Shown piece by piece: positions 8,686 to 18,100 of a stretch of DNA of 53,065 nucleotides (its first letter is position 1; each line of letters begins with the position of its first letter). The DNA is from Candidatus Obscuribacter sp. Its GTDB lineage: Bacteria > Cyanobacteriota > Vampirovibrionia > Obscuribacterales > Obscuribacteraceae. The notes under the pieces were generated by a model, which worked only from the letters and a program-made list of their open reading frames with translations, had not been told where the DNA came from and did no database searches. The position numbers and the translations under genes are program-made. The stretch covers positions 1 to 53,065 of the forward strand of contig JADYXQ010000010.1 of the NCBI GenBank assembly GCA_021772135.1, read 5' to 3'.

Positions 8686-8758
8686 AGGCCCGTGATCCCA
8701 CAACGCAAATAACGACCTCGTCGTTATTTGCGTTGTGGGATCACGGGCCTTTTTCTCT
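8686..8758 (+). terminator. Very long perfect hairpin plus T-tract
   Basis: Positions 8686-8716 pair perfectly with 8720-8750 (31 bp, 3-nt loop), followed by TTTTTCTCT. It lies 16 nt after the stop of the small gene. The T-tract sits on the plus strand, as expected for an intrinsic terminator, but the stem is about three times the usual length. It may also protect the 3' end or act as a recombination or cruciform site. Confidence 0.85.
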
Positions 8759-8861
8759 CAACCGTACTACTACTGAGTGTAGCAAATGCGTGCGGGGTCA
8801 GTAATTATTAGGGTACCGTCTACTTCGGGATGCCCGCCATCTCTGTGTTTCAAGCAGAAAA

Positions 8862-9278
8862 TCAGATAATCGTTTTTACCGCCCCGGTTTTTCTATCGAC
8901 CGAGAACCACCCCATGGTGGCAGTATGATCCGGCAGTTGCTCAAAGACATGCACAGTCCATGAGCTGCCGTCCTCGTCCGGCTCCGCTTCGACCACGGCA
9001 AGACCATTGAGTTTGGTCGATTTGCCCTGGGGGAATAGGGAGAGAAACTTTTTCACATCGGCTCGTCTTTTGATTAATTCGACAGCCTGGACGGCAGAGA
9101 TACCTTTAGCTAATGCGTCATGCTTTGCGGCTTTGCTTGAGGCAAGTTTTGTCACTTTGCTCACAGCAGACACTGGCTCAGCTAAAGCGGCTTGACCCAA
9201 CTGCAAAGCTACGGCTACAAATACTATTGGTAAAAGCCACTCAGGGCAACGGTTTTTCATATGAACTGAAAAATTCAT
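8862..9278 (-). CDS. Secreted protein of unknown function
   Basis: This 138-residue protein carries an N-terminal signal peptide (hydrophobic stretch LLPIVFVAVALQLGQAALA, cleavage expected near residue 33). The mature part has a helical segment (AVQAVELIKRRADVKKFLSLF) and a C-terminal strand pair ending TMGWFSVDRKTGAVKTII, which recalls PepSY-like domains but is too short to assign. The start at 9278 is preceded by AAGGAG; the open frame extends nine codons further upstream without a better site. The protein is expected in the periplasm or outside the cell. No enzymatic motif is visible. The next leftward gene (9378-9827) also encodes a small protein of unknown function. Confidence 0.75.
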   Translation of the reverse strand: MNFSVHMKNRCPEWLLPIVFVAVALQLGQAALAEPVSAVSKVTKLASSKAAKHDALAKGISAVQAVELIKRRADVKKFLSLFPQGKSTKLNGLAVVEAEPDEDGSSWTVHVFEQLPDHTATMGWFSVDRKTGAVKTII

Positions 9279-9377
9279 TGCTTCTCCTTCAGTAGCCGGG
9301 CACACAGATTGTCACGTCGACAAACCAGACAAGTATACCAATCACACTAGAGGGAGAATGCAAAAATTCAAAACAAT

Positions 9378-9827
9378 TCAAAGATGAAAAGTAGCGGAGT
9401 CGTGGCTACTGGAGTCTATAGGCTGAGTAGAGTCCACTCTAATTTTACTTTGAATGACAGGCACTTCATTGCTCTCTTTCGTCCATAAGGTGGTCGTGCC
9501 GTGATCATCAAAGCGTACCAGAGTCCACTTTGAAGCAGTTGTCGCTGTGCCGGCATGCACGCGAACGGCAAATTCCTGAGCGTTATCGGCCTGCTTAAAG
9601 GGCAGTTCCACAGGCTTTCGCGCCTTTATTGCTTCGCTCAAAACATATTTGAGATCTTCGGTGCTCGGTACCGAGCCCATTTTATACAAAACAATGATCT
9701 GGGTAATTTTTGAGCTTCTATTGGCGGCGAGTGACATAGTTGGACCTCGGCTGCTTCTTGTATCCCAACCTATTGAAGCAGCGATTTGTTTAGCAAATTT
9801 TTTTCTGTCGTAAAAACTGTAAAGCAA
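9378..9827 (-). CDS. Small protein of unknown function
   Basis: This 149-codon frame has no recognised family. A TTG at 9827 is the longest start. An ATG at 9737 (MSLAANRSSKITQII) has a GAGG ribosome site 8 nt upstream, but the preceding residues (DRKKFAKQIAASIGWDTRS) also look like real protein, so the start is uncertain. The C-terminal half is strand-rich (AQEFAVRVHAG, SKWTLVRFDDHG). No signal peptide, membrane segment or cysteine pair is evident. It lies just upstream of the secreted-protein gene at 8862-9278 on the same strand, about 100 bp apart. Confidence 0.5.
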   Translation of the reverse strand: MLYSFYDRKKFAKQIAASIGWDTRSSRGPTMSLAANRSSKITQIIVLYKMGSVPSTEDLKYVLSEAIKARKPVELPFKQADNAQEFAVRVHAGTATTASKWTLVRFDDHGTTTLWTKESNEVPVIQSKIRVDSTQPIDSSSHDSATFHL

Positions 9828-9950
9828 AAGTAAAGGCGCATTTACTAACTCAAAAATGACTTTCTTCCGCCAACAAGTTTCCCTTGATTCCCTCGTCCAT
9901 AGTTTAAACTGTGGTCTTCGTATTGGTGCGGGGTCAAAGATATTCGCGCA

Positions 9951-10991
9951 GTGTTTGATTTTCGAAGAACGAACGGCAATTGCCTGGCCATTGCCGTTTT
10001 ATCTTGCCTGCTATCGCCTCCGGTATGGGCCGAAACAACGCCCACTCTGGCGGTTGTACCGGCAAAAAAGAAAGGCACGTTTGCCTTTGCCCGCGATAAA
10101 TTTCCCGGTGGCATGAAGAATCCGGAAAATTCGCCCAGTGCCGGTGTCGGCAGCAATTTAGTGCAGCGGCCCAAGCGTGATTTATTCGTCGCTCTCTCAC
10201 TTGATCAATTGGCCGCACCAACCAGAGAACTGGCCGAAGCTTTAGATATTTTGCCCCTGCTCCATGAAATACGTGACAACGGTGCCAATTTGAGCGCCGA
10301 GCGCAAAGAAGAAATTCGCGAGAAGATTGTCAAAACCGTGCTGGAAAGCTACCTTGATGTAGCCAGCCTCCAGGGCGAGGCAGAAAAAGAGCGCAACAAT
10401 CTCGAGGCCCTGCGGCAGAATTTAATTGAAAAAAGAGATCGCGCCGTTGAAACAAACAATGCCGTTAACTTCATGACCTCAGGCACACTCAACACTGTGG
10501 GATCAATTCTTGGATTTCCCAAGAACGCTAATCCGTTGCCAGGCAACTTAAATCAGATGCTTAGCGGCGTTGTCTCTACCAGCATGTCTATGTATTCACT
10601 CAAGCAAAGCAATGGTGGAAAAACTAAAGGGGGCGGAAATTCCACAGTGGTGGCGGAATTGTTCGGACGGCCCACCGACCGGCGCACCACTTATCCGGAA
10701 AGTGTGTGGCGATTTTTGCACAGCAACTCTTTCGACCATCCTGATCGCACAAGAGTGGAGATTTTAGAGGATTATTGGATCAGTCGTAAATGGCTTGAAC
10801 GCCACGGTTCGAAGCATGAGCAGGCCAAAATCGACCTGGTGTGTGGTGTGGAATCTGCTCGCAATTCTATGACTATCGATGACTTGAGTGATCAGATCAA
10901 TATCATTACTGACATTTCCTCCGTCTCGTCTCTAATGTCGCATCATCTGCGCGATTTGCTGCGTATGACTGAATCTGATGTGCTCAAATAA
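9951..10991 (+). CDS. Secreted coiled-coil protein of unknown function
   Basis: This 346-residue protein starts at a GTG with no strong ribosome site. The start is supported by an immediately following signal peptide (NCLAIAVLSCLLSPPVWA, cleavage before residue about 28). The mature protein has a long heptad-like helical region (about residues 110-180, ending LEALRQNLIEKRDRAVE), a glycine-rich patch near NGGKTKGGGNST, and a mostly helical C-terminus. It is likely periplasmic or surface-exposed. No catalytic motif is seen. Its stop abuts the stop of the convergent gene 10992-11705 with no spacer. Confidence 0.75.
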   Translation: MFDFRRTNGNCLAIAVLSCLLSPPVWAETTPTLAVVPAKKKGTFAFARDKFPGGMKNPENSPSAGVGSNLVQRPKRDLFVALSLDQLAAPTRELAEALDILPLLHEIRDNGANLSAERKEEIREKIVKTVLESYLDVASLQGEAEKERNNLEALRQNLIEKRDRAVETNNAVNFMTSGTLNTVGSILGFPKNANPLPGNLNQMLSGVVSTSMSMYSLKQSNGGKTKGGGNSTVVAELFGRPTDRRTTYPESVWRFLHSNSFDHPDRTRVEILEDYWISRKWLERHGSKHEQAKIDLVCGVESARNSMTIDDLSDQINIITDISSVSSLMSHHLRDLLRMTESDVLK

Positions 10992-11705
10992 CTACTTGAA
11001 AATTTCGGCGAATTCTTCGGTGGTGCCTTTGAAGTTGTTGACTTTTTCTTGCTTATCCACTTTTTTGTAAGTGGAGGGAACTTTAAAATCAGCAGGTGAT
11101 GCCTCTTTGTGTTCGCACTTGCCCACGTCAAATTCAATATTTTCGGTGCCGGTATTATTGATTACAACCATGCGCATAGGCACTCCAGGAGCCACCGATG
11201 CACCAAAACATTTGTTCAGAACGCGGCTGTTTGCCAGGGGGAGCCCCGTAGCCTCGATCATCCAGAGTTTACCTTCTCGCACCATTAACCTCTGCCAGGT
11301 GTGCAGTTCTTTGGAGCTGCCGTAATTTTGTCCGACTAATAAATATTTTTTGCAATCGAGACCTTTAATTTTATCGCTTGTGGCAGTGGTCACTTTCATG
11401 GTGCTGGGATCACCTGGCCTGAACATGCTGCAAGAAGTTGTAAAATTTGTTTTGAAATCGAGCGCCGCGCCTTCCCAGTAAACCTTAGTGTTGGCATTGC
11501 CATATTGAATCTGCCAGCGTGGCGGACGCATCAGGATTACTTGATTTAGGTCAAGCAACTCAAGGCGAATACCGTCTTTGCTGTAAAGCAGATTGGTAAA
11601 TCCCATCATTTCGGATTTTTGTTTCAGCAGTACCGCCGGTGCAGACTTCGCGGGCAAGCACAAGAAAAGCGAACACACAAGTAGTGTGAATGCCCTCAGA
11701 CTCAT
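10992..11705 (-). CDS. Secreted protein of unknown function
   Basis: This 237-residue protein begins with a signal peptide (MSLRAFTLLVCSLFLCLPAK, cleavage near residue 23). The frame can be extended to a GTG at 11726, but the ATG at 11705 places the signal peptide at the true N-terminus. The mature region is strand-rich with paired cysteines (TTSCSM, GLDCKKY, NKCFG, GKCEHK), suggesting disulfides in the periplasm. A segment RPPRWQIQYGNANTKVYWEG followed by LMVREGKLWMIEATGLPLA recalls outer-membrane lipoprotein-like beta folds, but I cannot name the family. It is convergent with the coiled-coil gene on its left. Confidence 0.72.
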   Translation of the reverse strand: MSLRAFTLLVCSLFLCLPAKSAPAVLLKQKSEMMGFTNLLYSKDGIRLELLDLNQVILMRPPRWQIQYGNANTKVYWEGAALDFKTNFTTSCSMFRPGDPSTMKVTTATSDKIKGLDCKKYLLVGQNYGSSKELHTWQRLMVREGKLWMIEATGLPLANSRVLNKCFGASVAPGVPMRMVVINNTGTENIEFDVGKCEHKEASPADFKVPSTYKKVDKQEKVNNFKGTTEEFAEIFK

Positions 11706-11975
11706 GTGTGCCGATGAAATTGTCACTTAAAACCGCTGTTCCTGGTTGTTTGGATGGCACAATGTTCCCTGCTGCGAACTAGACCAAACGAAACCTAAAC
11801 CATGCAGTTTGCGATCAGAAAATGTCAAAGTTGCAATCGCCGACGGCTGATTGACAACAATGCTCGGGTCTCTGGCGAATGATTGGTCAACAGCTATCCA
11901 ACTCGACAGTTGTGCTACATTGTCGGCATCATTAGTCAGGGGAATCCACATGCGTAATTGGCAGCTGCGTAAAAA
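11706..11975. other. Intergenic region between secreted-protein gene and amine oxidase remnant
   Basis: A 74-codon frame on the minus strand (11727-11951) has neither a ribosome site nor a recognisable product. On the plus strand an ATG at 11950 leads to only ten codons before TGA, in a different frame from the amine oxidase remnant. This is probably eroded 5' sequence of that gene together with the promoter of the leftward secreted-protein gene. Confidence 0.35.
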
Positions 11976-13476
11976 GTGCTGAAAGACGCCGCCAAACTCG
12001 GAAAAGATGTCTCTTTAGTTTACATCAGTCGCAATGAGCCGCCTAAAGGCGAAATACTGGCTTATCGACCGGGTCATGAAATAAAGCGCGAAGCTTTTGC
12101 ATTACTGTACGACATCAATACAAACCAGACACACGAAGCGCTAATCGATCTTAAAGCCAACAAGCTTGTCTCCTGGAATCTTCAAGAAGGCGTGCAGCCG
12201 ATGCAGCTTGAGGAAGATACCAGTCTTGGCACAGACCTGATTAATGCCGATGCGCTCTGGAAGCGTGGGCTGGAACGGCGTGGTATCAAGAATGCCGACG
12301 ACGTGCATTTCGAGATGTTCGTAGTGGGCAATCCGGTAGATATCGAAAATCCAAGTGGTGCTCGTTTGTTGCGCGCTTATAGGGAAATTGCGGCCGATTC
12401 TCTATCGGGCCAGTGTCGGTGAAGTGGCGGTGCCATATGGTGCCCCCGGACCCAACTGGGTCTGGCGCGCTCCCATTGACGAAGGCGAATACGGCCGGGG
12501 CCGCCTGACGACGAGTTTGCGCCCCGGTCAGGAAGTGCCGGAGTATGCCACCACCCTTGATGTGCCTTACGTTAATAGTGTCGGCGTGCTCGACATAAAA
12601 CACGATGCCGTTGCTATCTGGGAGCAAGACGGCGGCATCTTGTGGGATCACGAAGATGACGACGCCAACCGCACAGTCACTCGCCGCGCCCGTCAGTTAG
12701 TGATTGGTCATTTGTTTACGTTGGGTAACTACGATTACTTCACCTAATATATTTTCAACCAAGACGGCTCCATGGACGTCAAAGTCACACTCAATGGTGA
12801 TGTGCTTGCTCAAGGGGTAGTGGCTAAAGCCTGTCAGGTTTGCGACGAAAGCCCTGACGAAGAAGACAACATAGTGTCTAAAGGTGAAGACCGCTATGAC
12901 ACTTTGATTGCGCCCAATATTGTCGGCATCAATCACCAGCAATTCTTTTCTTTCCGTCTCGATTTTGACGTAGATGGAAGAGCTAATAGTCTGTATGAAA
13001 TGAATGTTCGCCCGCTCAATGAAGGGCGAGGATTTTTGCAGCAAAACACTTTCACATTGCAAAAGACACTTTTGCGCAGTGAGGAAGAAGCCAGACGCGA
13101 TGTCAATCCTGAGTCAGATCGTTGCTGGGAAATCGTCAATCCAACCGCTCAGCGAAATCTCGGTCACATTCCAGGCTACCTGCTGCAACCGGGTATGGCA
13201 GCGGTTCCATATTGTCACCCGCAATCATATAATCGTTTAAGGACACCGTTTTTAGACCACAATCTCTGGTCTACTCGTTATCGGCCGGGCGAAATGCATT
13301 CTGCCGGTGATTATCCGGTCTCAAGCAAAGGCGGGCTTGGTCTGGCGAAATGGAGCGGTACAGATTCGATAGAGAATCAGGATCTCGTGGTCTGGTACAC
13401 CCCTGGTCTGACTCATTGTCCAAGGGTAGAAGATTGGCCGGTGATGAACGCGGCTCACATGGGTTTCCGTATATAA
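11976..13476 (+). pseudogene. Decayed copper amine oxidase
   Basis: Three consecutive frame segments together encode about 500 residues of a copper/topaquinone amine oxidase, a family that oxidises primary amines to aldehydes. The first (from 11976) covers the N3 domain (SRNEPPKGEILAYRPG, DLKANKLVSWNLQEGVQP). A +1 shift near 12390 leads to RPILYRASVGEVAVPYG. The topaquinone site GNYDYF is present (Tyr codon 12730-12732) but five codons later there is an in-frame TAA (12745-12747). The same frame then continues YIFNQDGSMDVKVTLNG to 13476. One copper ligand is lost (INHQQFF where the family has HQHFF); the last, in LTHCPRVEDWPVM, remains. The N1/N2 domains and final C-terminus are missing. Together these lesions indicate a real pseudogene. 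Confidence 0.88.
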
Positions 13477-13517
13477 CGACCATATTCGGGCAAATGATTG
13501 AGGAAAGTTGGTCGCAT

Positions 13518-14084
13518 TTAGACGGAGCGATGGCAACGCAAATTGCCTTCAAGTTCGGGTAGAACTTCCAGTTCAATGCCTTTTAACCGAGCATAGTTAT
13601 GGTTAAGATCTCTAGACGCTTGCTTGAATGCGGAGAGACTTTCGCTGTCTGAGCACCCAGAGGTTTGCGCCATGATTGCTTTTGCCTGATCAACTCTTTT
13701 AAGTACATCTTGCCGATCGCGCAAAGTTTCATCGTAGACCCGGTTCATGTCGTCTCTTATTTCTCTGGTCAGGCCGTCGCGCTCGTGAAGCTGTTGCTCG
13801 TGCTCGCGAGCGTCAGTAGCGAATCCATCATGTAAGCACATAAAAATCCAGGCGAGCGCCATAAACAGGCCGACGATACCACTGGCAATATCAATTAAAA
13901 GAGTGCCGGTCAGCCGACCAGCGATGAAGGACCAGCTGCTCAAAGCCTCCAGCCATTCGCCGGTGCGATCATGCTGCTCATCTTGGGCAATTAGTTGATC
14001 AGTACAGTCGGTGCACCACCAACCGTGATTGATGTGCGTTGACTGTAGTCTTTCTGAAAGCAAAGTGGGTGGAAAATTTGTCAT
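13518..14084 (-). CDS. Membrane protein with CxxC head and coiled-coil tail
   Basis: This 188-residue protein has an N-terminal WWCTDCTDQ (possible metal or disulfide pair, about residues 22-30). A long hydrophobic region of one or two membrane segments follows (about 47-85, with GTLLIDIASGIVGLFMALAW). A charged helical, coiled-coil-like tail (AREHEQQLHERDGLTREIRDD and onwards) is probably cytosolic or periplasmic. The ATG start has only a weak ribosome site. The family is unknown. It is convergent with the amine oxidase remnant. Confidence 0.7.
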   Translation of the reverse strand: MTNFPPTLLSERLQSTHINHGWWCTDCTDQLIAQDEQHDRTGEWLEALSSWSFIAGRLTGTLLIDIASGIVGLFMALAWIFMCLHDGFATDAREHEQQLHERDGLTREIRDDMNRVYDETLRDRQDVLKRVDQAKAIMAQTSGCSDSESLSAFKQASRDLNHNYARLKGIELEVLPELEGNLRCHRSV

Positions 14085-14399
14085 ATGCTTTTAACTCAGT
14101 GAGCGGTTGCAATGACAATAATTTTTCAGGCGACATTAATCACTGTGCAAAAGCACACTGTTGTTTCGCCTGTCAGGCCCTTTTAGAGATGGCAGAAGGT
14201 AATGTCGCCCCACTTGCTTTGCAGATATTCTAAGACCAGAATTCGGTGACAGTGCTCAGCTTCGTGTTCACTGCAAAGGCTGCAAGCTGTGAGGAATTAT
14301 TGAGACGAAGGTTAATAAGGCGTCTGATGCCTGCCTTTCGAATGGATTCGAAAAATTGACCGGCCGATTTTTTTGTGAATCCGATGGTGAAGATTTTCA

Positions 14400-14833
14400 C
14401 TACGAGGTGAGCTCATGGCAGACGATTTCATATTTGATGCCTTCCAGGTCTTTAAAGAAAAGAGCATAGTAACCGGGTGGAACATACTCCGGGTATTCGC
14501 GCGGAGCACTTACTATGTTAGCTCCGATGGCAATTAGTTCAGCGTGGAGTCGATTAACTTCTGCGCGAGATTCAGCTTTAAAAGCCAGATGGTGTAAAGC
14601 CCCAGTTTTTCTGCGATTGATTGTGTCTTCTGTAAAAGCGGTTCGTGGCGAGGTGATGGCAAACACAATTTTGGGTGTTGCCACTCCACCACGTGAAACT
14701 CATGCTCTTCTAGTACGGCGGCCGACCTCATCTTCGGATCAAAACCCAGTAGAGGGAGAAGTTTGTCGTAAAACGGCACGGCTACTTTCATGTCTCTTAC
14801 GGTTATCTGAATGTGGTCGATTTTCGGTTCCAT
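14400..14833 (-). pseudogene. VOC (glyoxalase/bleomycin-resistance type) protein, one frameshift
   Basis: A vicinal-oxygen-chelate protein of about 144 residues is split by one indel near 14680-14695. The first frame starts at ATG 14833 (GGAG site upstream): MEPKIDHIQITVRDMKVAV, PFYDKLLPLLGF, up to EFHVVE. The second frame continues ATPKIVFAITSPRT, GALHHLAFKAESR and LEGIKYEIV to the stop at 14400. The metal-binding His in HIQIT, the His in HHLAF and the Glu in KYEIV are all present, so the undamaged protein would be a metalloenzyme or binding protein. The substrate cannot be told. The 20-bp palindrome ends 11 bp upstream of the start. Sequencing error is a real alternative to inactivation. 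Confidence 0.82.
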
Positions 14834-14844
14834 TGCGCTCCATT

Positions 14845-14864
14845 TTCTTCCGATATCGGAAGAA
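14845..14864. repeat. 20-bp perfect palindrome (core repeat) before the VOC start
   Basis: This is an exact copy of TTCTTCCGATATCGGAAGAA ending 11 bp upstream of the VOC start codon on the minus strand, the same geometry as the copy before the gene at 5180. The flanks do not extend the palindrome. The ribosome site lies between repeat and start codon. Confidence 0.85.
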
Positions 14865-14972
14865 CTTCCACGTACCAATTGCCTTTTCGGCGATTGAATC
14901 ACGATCATATAATGTCAAAGTCATTCTAAAAACAGTATTTTAATACTTAAGCTATTTACTCGTCGCCTGTTT

Positions 14973-15010
14973 AAAAAAAACAAAAACCCCGGTATCGCTA
15001 CCAGGGCTTT
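14973..15010 (-). terminator. Intrinsic terminator of nrdJ
   Basis: Read on the minus strand, CCCTGGTA-GCGA-TACCGGGG forms a stem with one mismatch and is followed by TTTTTGTTTTTTTT. It lies about 125 bp after the nrdJ stop and is oriented to end that transcript. Confidence 0.9.
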
Positions 15011-15074
15011 GTCATTTGTGGGGGGCTCTCTGTCACTTGTTCAGTCGATAGCCCCTTAATCTTTTTGAGGCGGG

Positions 15075-15102
15075 GGAGATAGTCGCGCCCGCAGCTATCT
15101 CC
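15075..15102. repeat. Hairpin in the nrdJ 3' UTR
   Basis: GGAGATAG (15075-15082) pairs with CTATCTCC (15095-15102) around a 12-nt loop, 32 bp after the nrdJ stop and upstream of the true terminator. With no T-run it is more likely a 3'-UTR stability element than a terminator. Confidence 0.5.
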
Positions 15103-15134
15103 AGACACCGGACCTCTCAGCTATTGCTAGCCGA

Positions 15135-18100
15135 TTAGCCACACTTGCTATAGCCGCATGATTGGCAGACATTACATCCGTCAATTTTGAGCCATTCCGC
15201 GCCGCCGCATTTGCCGCATGGAGCGTGAGCTCTTGCGCCGGATGCAGCACCGCTAATTTCGACACCAATGTTCGCTTGCTGAGCGTTCTGAATGGCACCA
15301 GCAGGTACGGAGCCGTGATTGAGCGCTTCTTCGGCAATTGCCAATTCTTCGTGATCTTGACTATGATTTTTGCGATAGTGCTGAATTGCTTTGGCCAGGC
15401 CGTCGCATGGAGACTGCACTACAACTGCTTTGTCAGAGTCGGAGAATTTGAAGAAAGCAGGATATCCCGATTGAATGTTGACCAGTTGATGAACGATTGT
15501 CATCTCGGCTTTCGAGCGTTCTTCCTCACCAAACTCGGCTGCATATTGCAAGAAGGAAGAGGCGAGGCGGCCAACTGCTTCGAACAAACCAGCTTCGACA
15601 GCGCCTGGTTTACCCATGCGAGCATAGACTTCAACGAGTTCGCCGGGATGATTTTTTTCATGGTTCAAGCTCACGTGCAGGGTGGAGCCGCCATCGGGCG
15701 AGCCGACGCGTACTTTGTAGTTTTGTCCGATGGTTTCGTCAACGTGAATGTTGCGGCGCTCCTGGTGCCCTAACTGAGCGAGCAGGTCAGATTCGCGGTC
15801 ATAGTCGTTGCTGGCGATTTTTTCAACAGGTTGCGAAAGGCGGCTGCCGTCCGGATAAAAGGTGATGTCTTTGACACCAAGCTTCCAAGCCAGAATGACA
15901 GAGTCATGTACCTCTTGTTCGCTTGAATCTAGTGGAATCGAGCAAGTATTGGATACCGAGTTGAAGACTTCAGGAAACTCATTGGCACCATCATGAATGG
16001 CGGCCAGATGCTTGATGTAGCCTTCTGGAGAAACTTCTACTCGAATCGGGAAAGCGTGTTGCACTGCTTCAGGAACTTCGGCGATACCACGGCATGATTT
16101 GTGGTTGTCGCGAATTTTCTTCATCAATGTTTTTTGTGCTTCTTCTTCTGCTGGCCAGGCGCCGTGCTTCACCATCAATTCTTTAAAGCCCGGTGCGACG
16201 AAATCAACAAATCTGGAGCGCACTTTGCGTGAGAAGACGATGCCGTTGTGTGGATCGACTCCCCAGCTGGTTTGCAGTGCCTGAGCCAATGTGCCGGTTG
16301 GGGCGTTGTTGGTTAAGCAGCTGTTGCGCACGCGCAGTCCTTTTTTCTGGAAGCGGCTGCCTTCCCAGAGTGGGTAAACACCGCGATCTTTGGCCATTTC
16401 AATTGAAGCTTCCAGTGAAGCTTTGTTGTACTGGCGGAAGAGTTCTTCAGTTGCCTGGTGGCTTACAGGTGATCCGAATTCCACACCTAATCTTGAAAGG
16501 AATTCAGCGATGCCGGCAAAGCCGCCGCCGTTACGGCGCTCGAGGCGAGCGGTCATGTTCTGCAATGGAATTGGATACCAGGAGACGTCGGAAACATTGT
16601 CCATGAATCTCTGCTGCACGCGCACAACGGCCCGCATAGCGCTCATGTTGTAACTGCCGTCTGGATTCCAGAAATCGGAGTGAGCTGCATGTAAGGATGA
16701 GAGGTTGCAATTGCCCATGTAGGTGCGACCGTCTTTTCCAGGACCAGCCGGTAGGAATTGTTCGCCGCATGGATTGCAGGTGTTGAGATCGTAGGCGTGA
16801 TTATTGGCATTTCCGGCATTGATGGTTTCGTAGAAGCCGATGCCTGGTTCGCCTGAATCACGCATGCCTTCAACAACGCGCTGGAAGACATCTGGTGCGT
16901 AGAAGTAACCGTGGGCTTTAACGTATTTGTCGGTAATTTCCACCATGGCGTTGCTCAGTTTGCGCGCAGCGTCAATGGCTTCAGGATGTTTTACGGTGTC
17001 GACGGAGTACTCTTCATAAGTCGGTTCTTTAGTCAGTTTGTTTACAGTCATCATGCCCCGGCTGTCCATCACGGGTTTGCGTGGATCGTAAACTGGGCCT
17101 GTCCAGTGCTGATTGTTGAATGAAGCAGGATAAAATCTTTTTGCTTCAACAGCTTCCATGAAGCCAGGCATGGCCAAAACAGTGACGTTGGTGTTTTTTA
17201 GATAATTTTGTCTGTCGATGTAGCTGGCATATTGCTCGCCGTATTTTTGTTCGGCCAGTTTGAGCAAACGTTTTTTGTAGCTCATAGAATCTTCGCCCGA
17301 CTGCTGCTTTTGTTCGCTGCGCAGTTGTTTGTAGATTTGAGAAATTGTCGGTGGTGGAATCAATTTTTTCTTGTCGATGAAGAAAAGAATGTCCGGGTGA
17401 TCGGAGTTGCGCAGCTCAATGAGTGCGCCTCCGCGTCTTCCGCCCTGAGCGACGGCTTCCACTGCTTTGGCAATGGTCTTCTCATAGAAGCGGTCTGGAC
17501 CGGAAGCAGCGGCACCATTGGAAATGATCGATGCCCAGGGGCGCAATGAGGATGTGTTGAGGCCCATGCCCATTGCCGCCTTGGCGGCCAAAGCTTCAAT
17601 GCGAGCGGCCTCCTGGATGCCTTCCAGGCTGTCGATGACAAAGGCCACTCCACAGGCAGCTAAGCAGCCCTTGCCGCGCAGGAAGGTGGAGAGGTGACCC
17701 ATAGCCACTTCGTGCTCTGACAGATTGGTGATTTTGCCAACGGTGACGGCATTGCGCAATTCTTCTGAACGCAGCCAGATGTCGTCTTCTTTCAAATTGG
17801 CCAACTTGCCGAAAGCCCAGTATTGAAGCACTTTCAAAGATACTTCAGGGTCAGCGTTGATGTTGGCCGGGGTGTTGGCCCAGAAGCGCTGGTTGCCGAT
17901 ATTGTCGGCAAATACTTGTGACCATTGCTGCACTTTTGGATGAGCAAGAGCATCTGCCAGTGTCAATTCCACTAGTTCTGCTGGGGTGAGCAGATACTTC
18001 AGTTCGGCCACTGCCACAGAGGTTGCCACTCTATGAATAATGTCGTTGACGCCTTCAATCGGTTGGCCGGTCAAAGGGTCTCTGTTGCCGTAAAGGCCAA

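Noticed and set aside
9845..10221. Minus-strand open frames overlapping the coiled-coil protein start
   Set aside because: They overlap the signal peptide of the plus-strand gene and have no ribosome sites.
12745..12747. Recoding of the in-frame TAA of the amine oxidase
   Set aside because: TAA is not a known recoding codon in standard bacteria, and the gene has further lesions including a lost copper ligand and a frameshift. A pseudogene is simpler.
15162..15865. Plus-strand open frames of 122-203 codons opposite nrdJ
   Set aside because: Shadow frames of the nrdJ gene; no ribosome sites and no recognisable protein.
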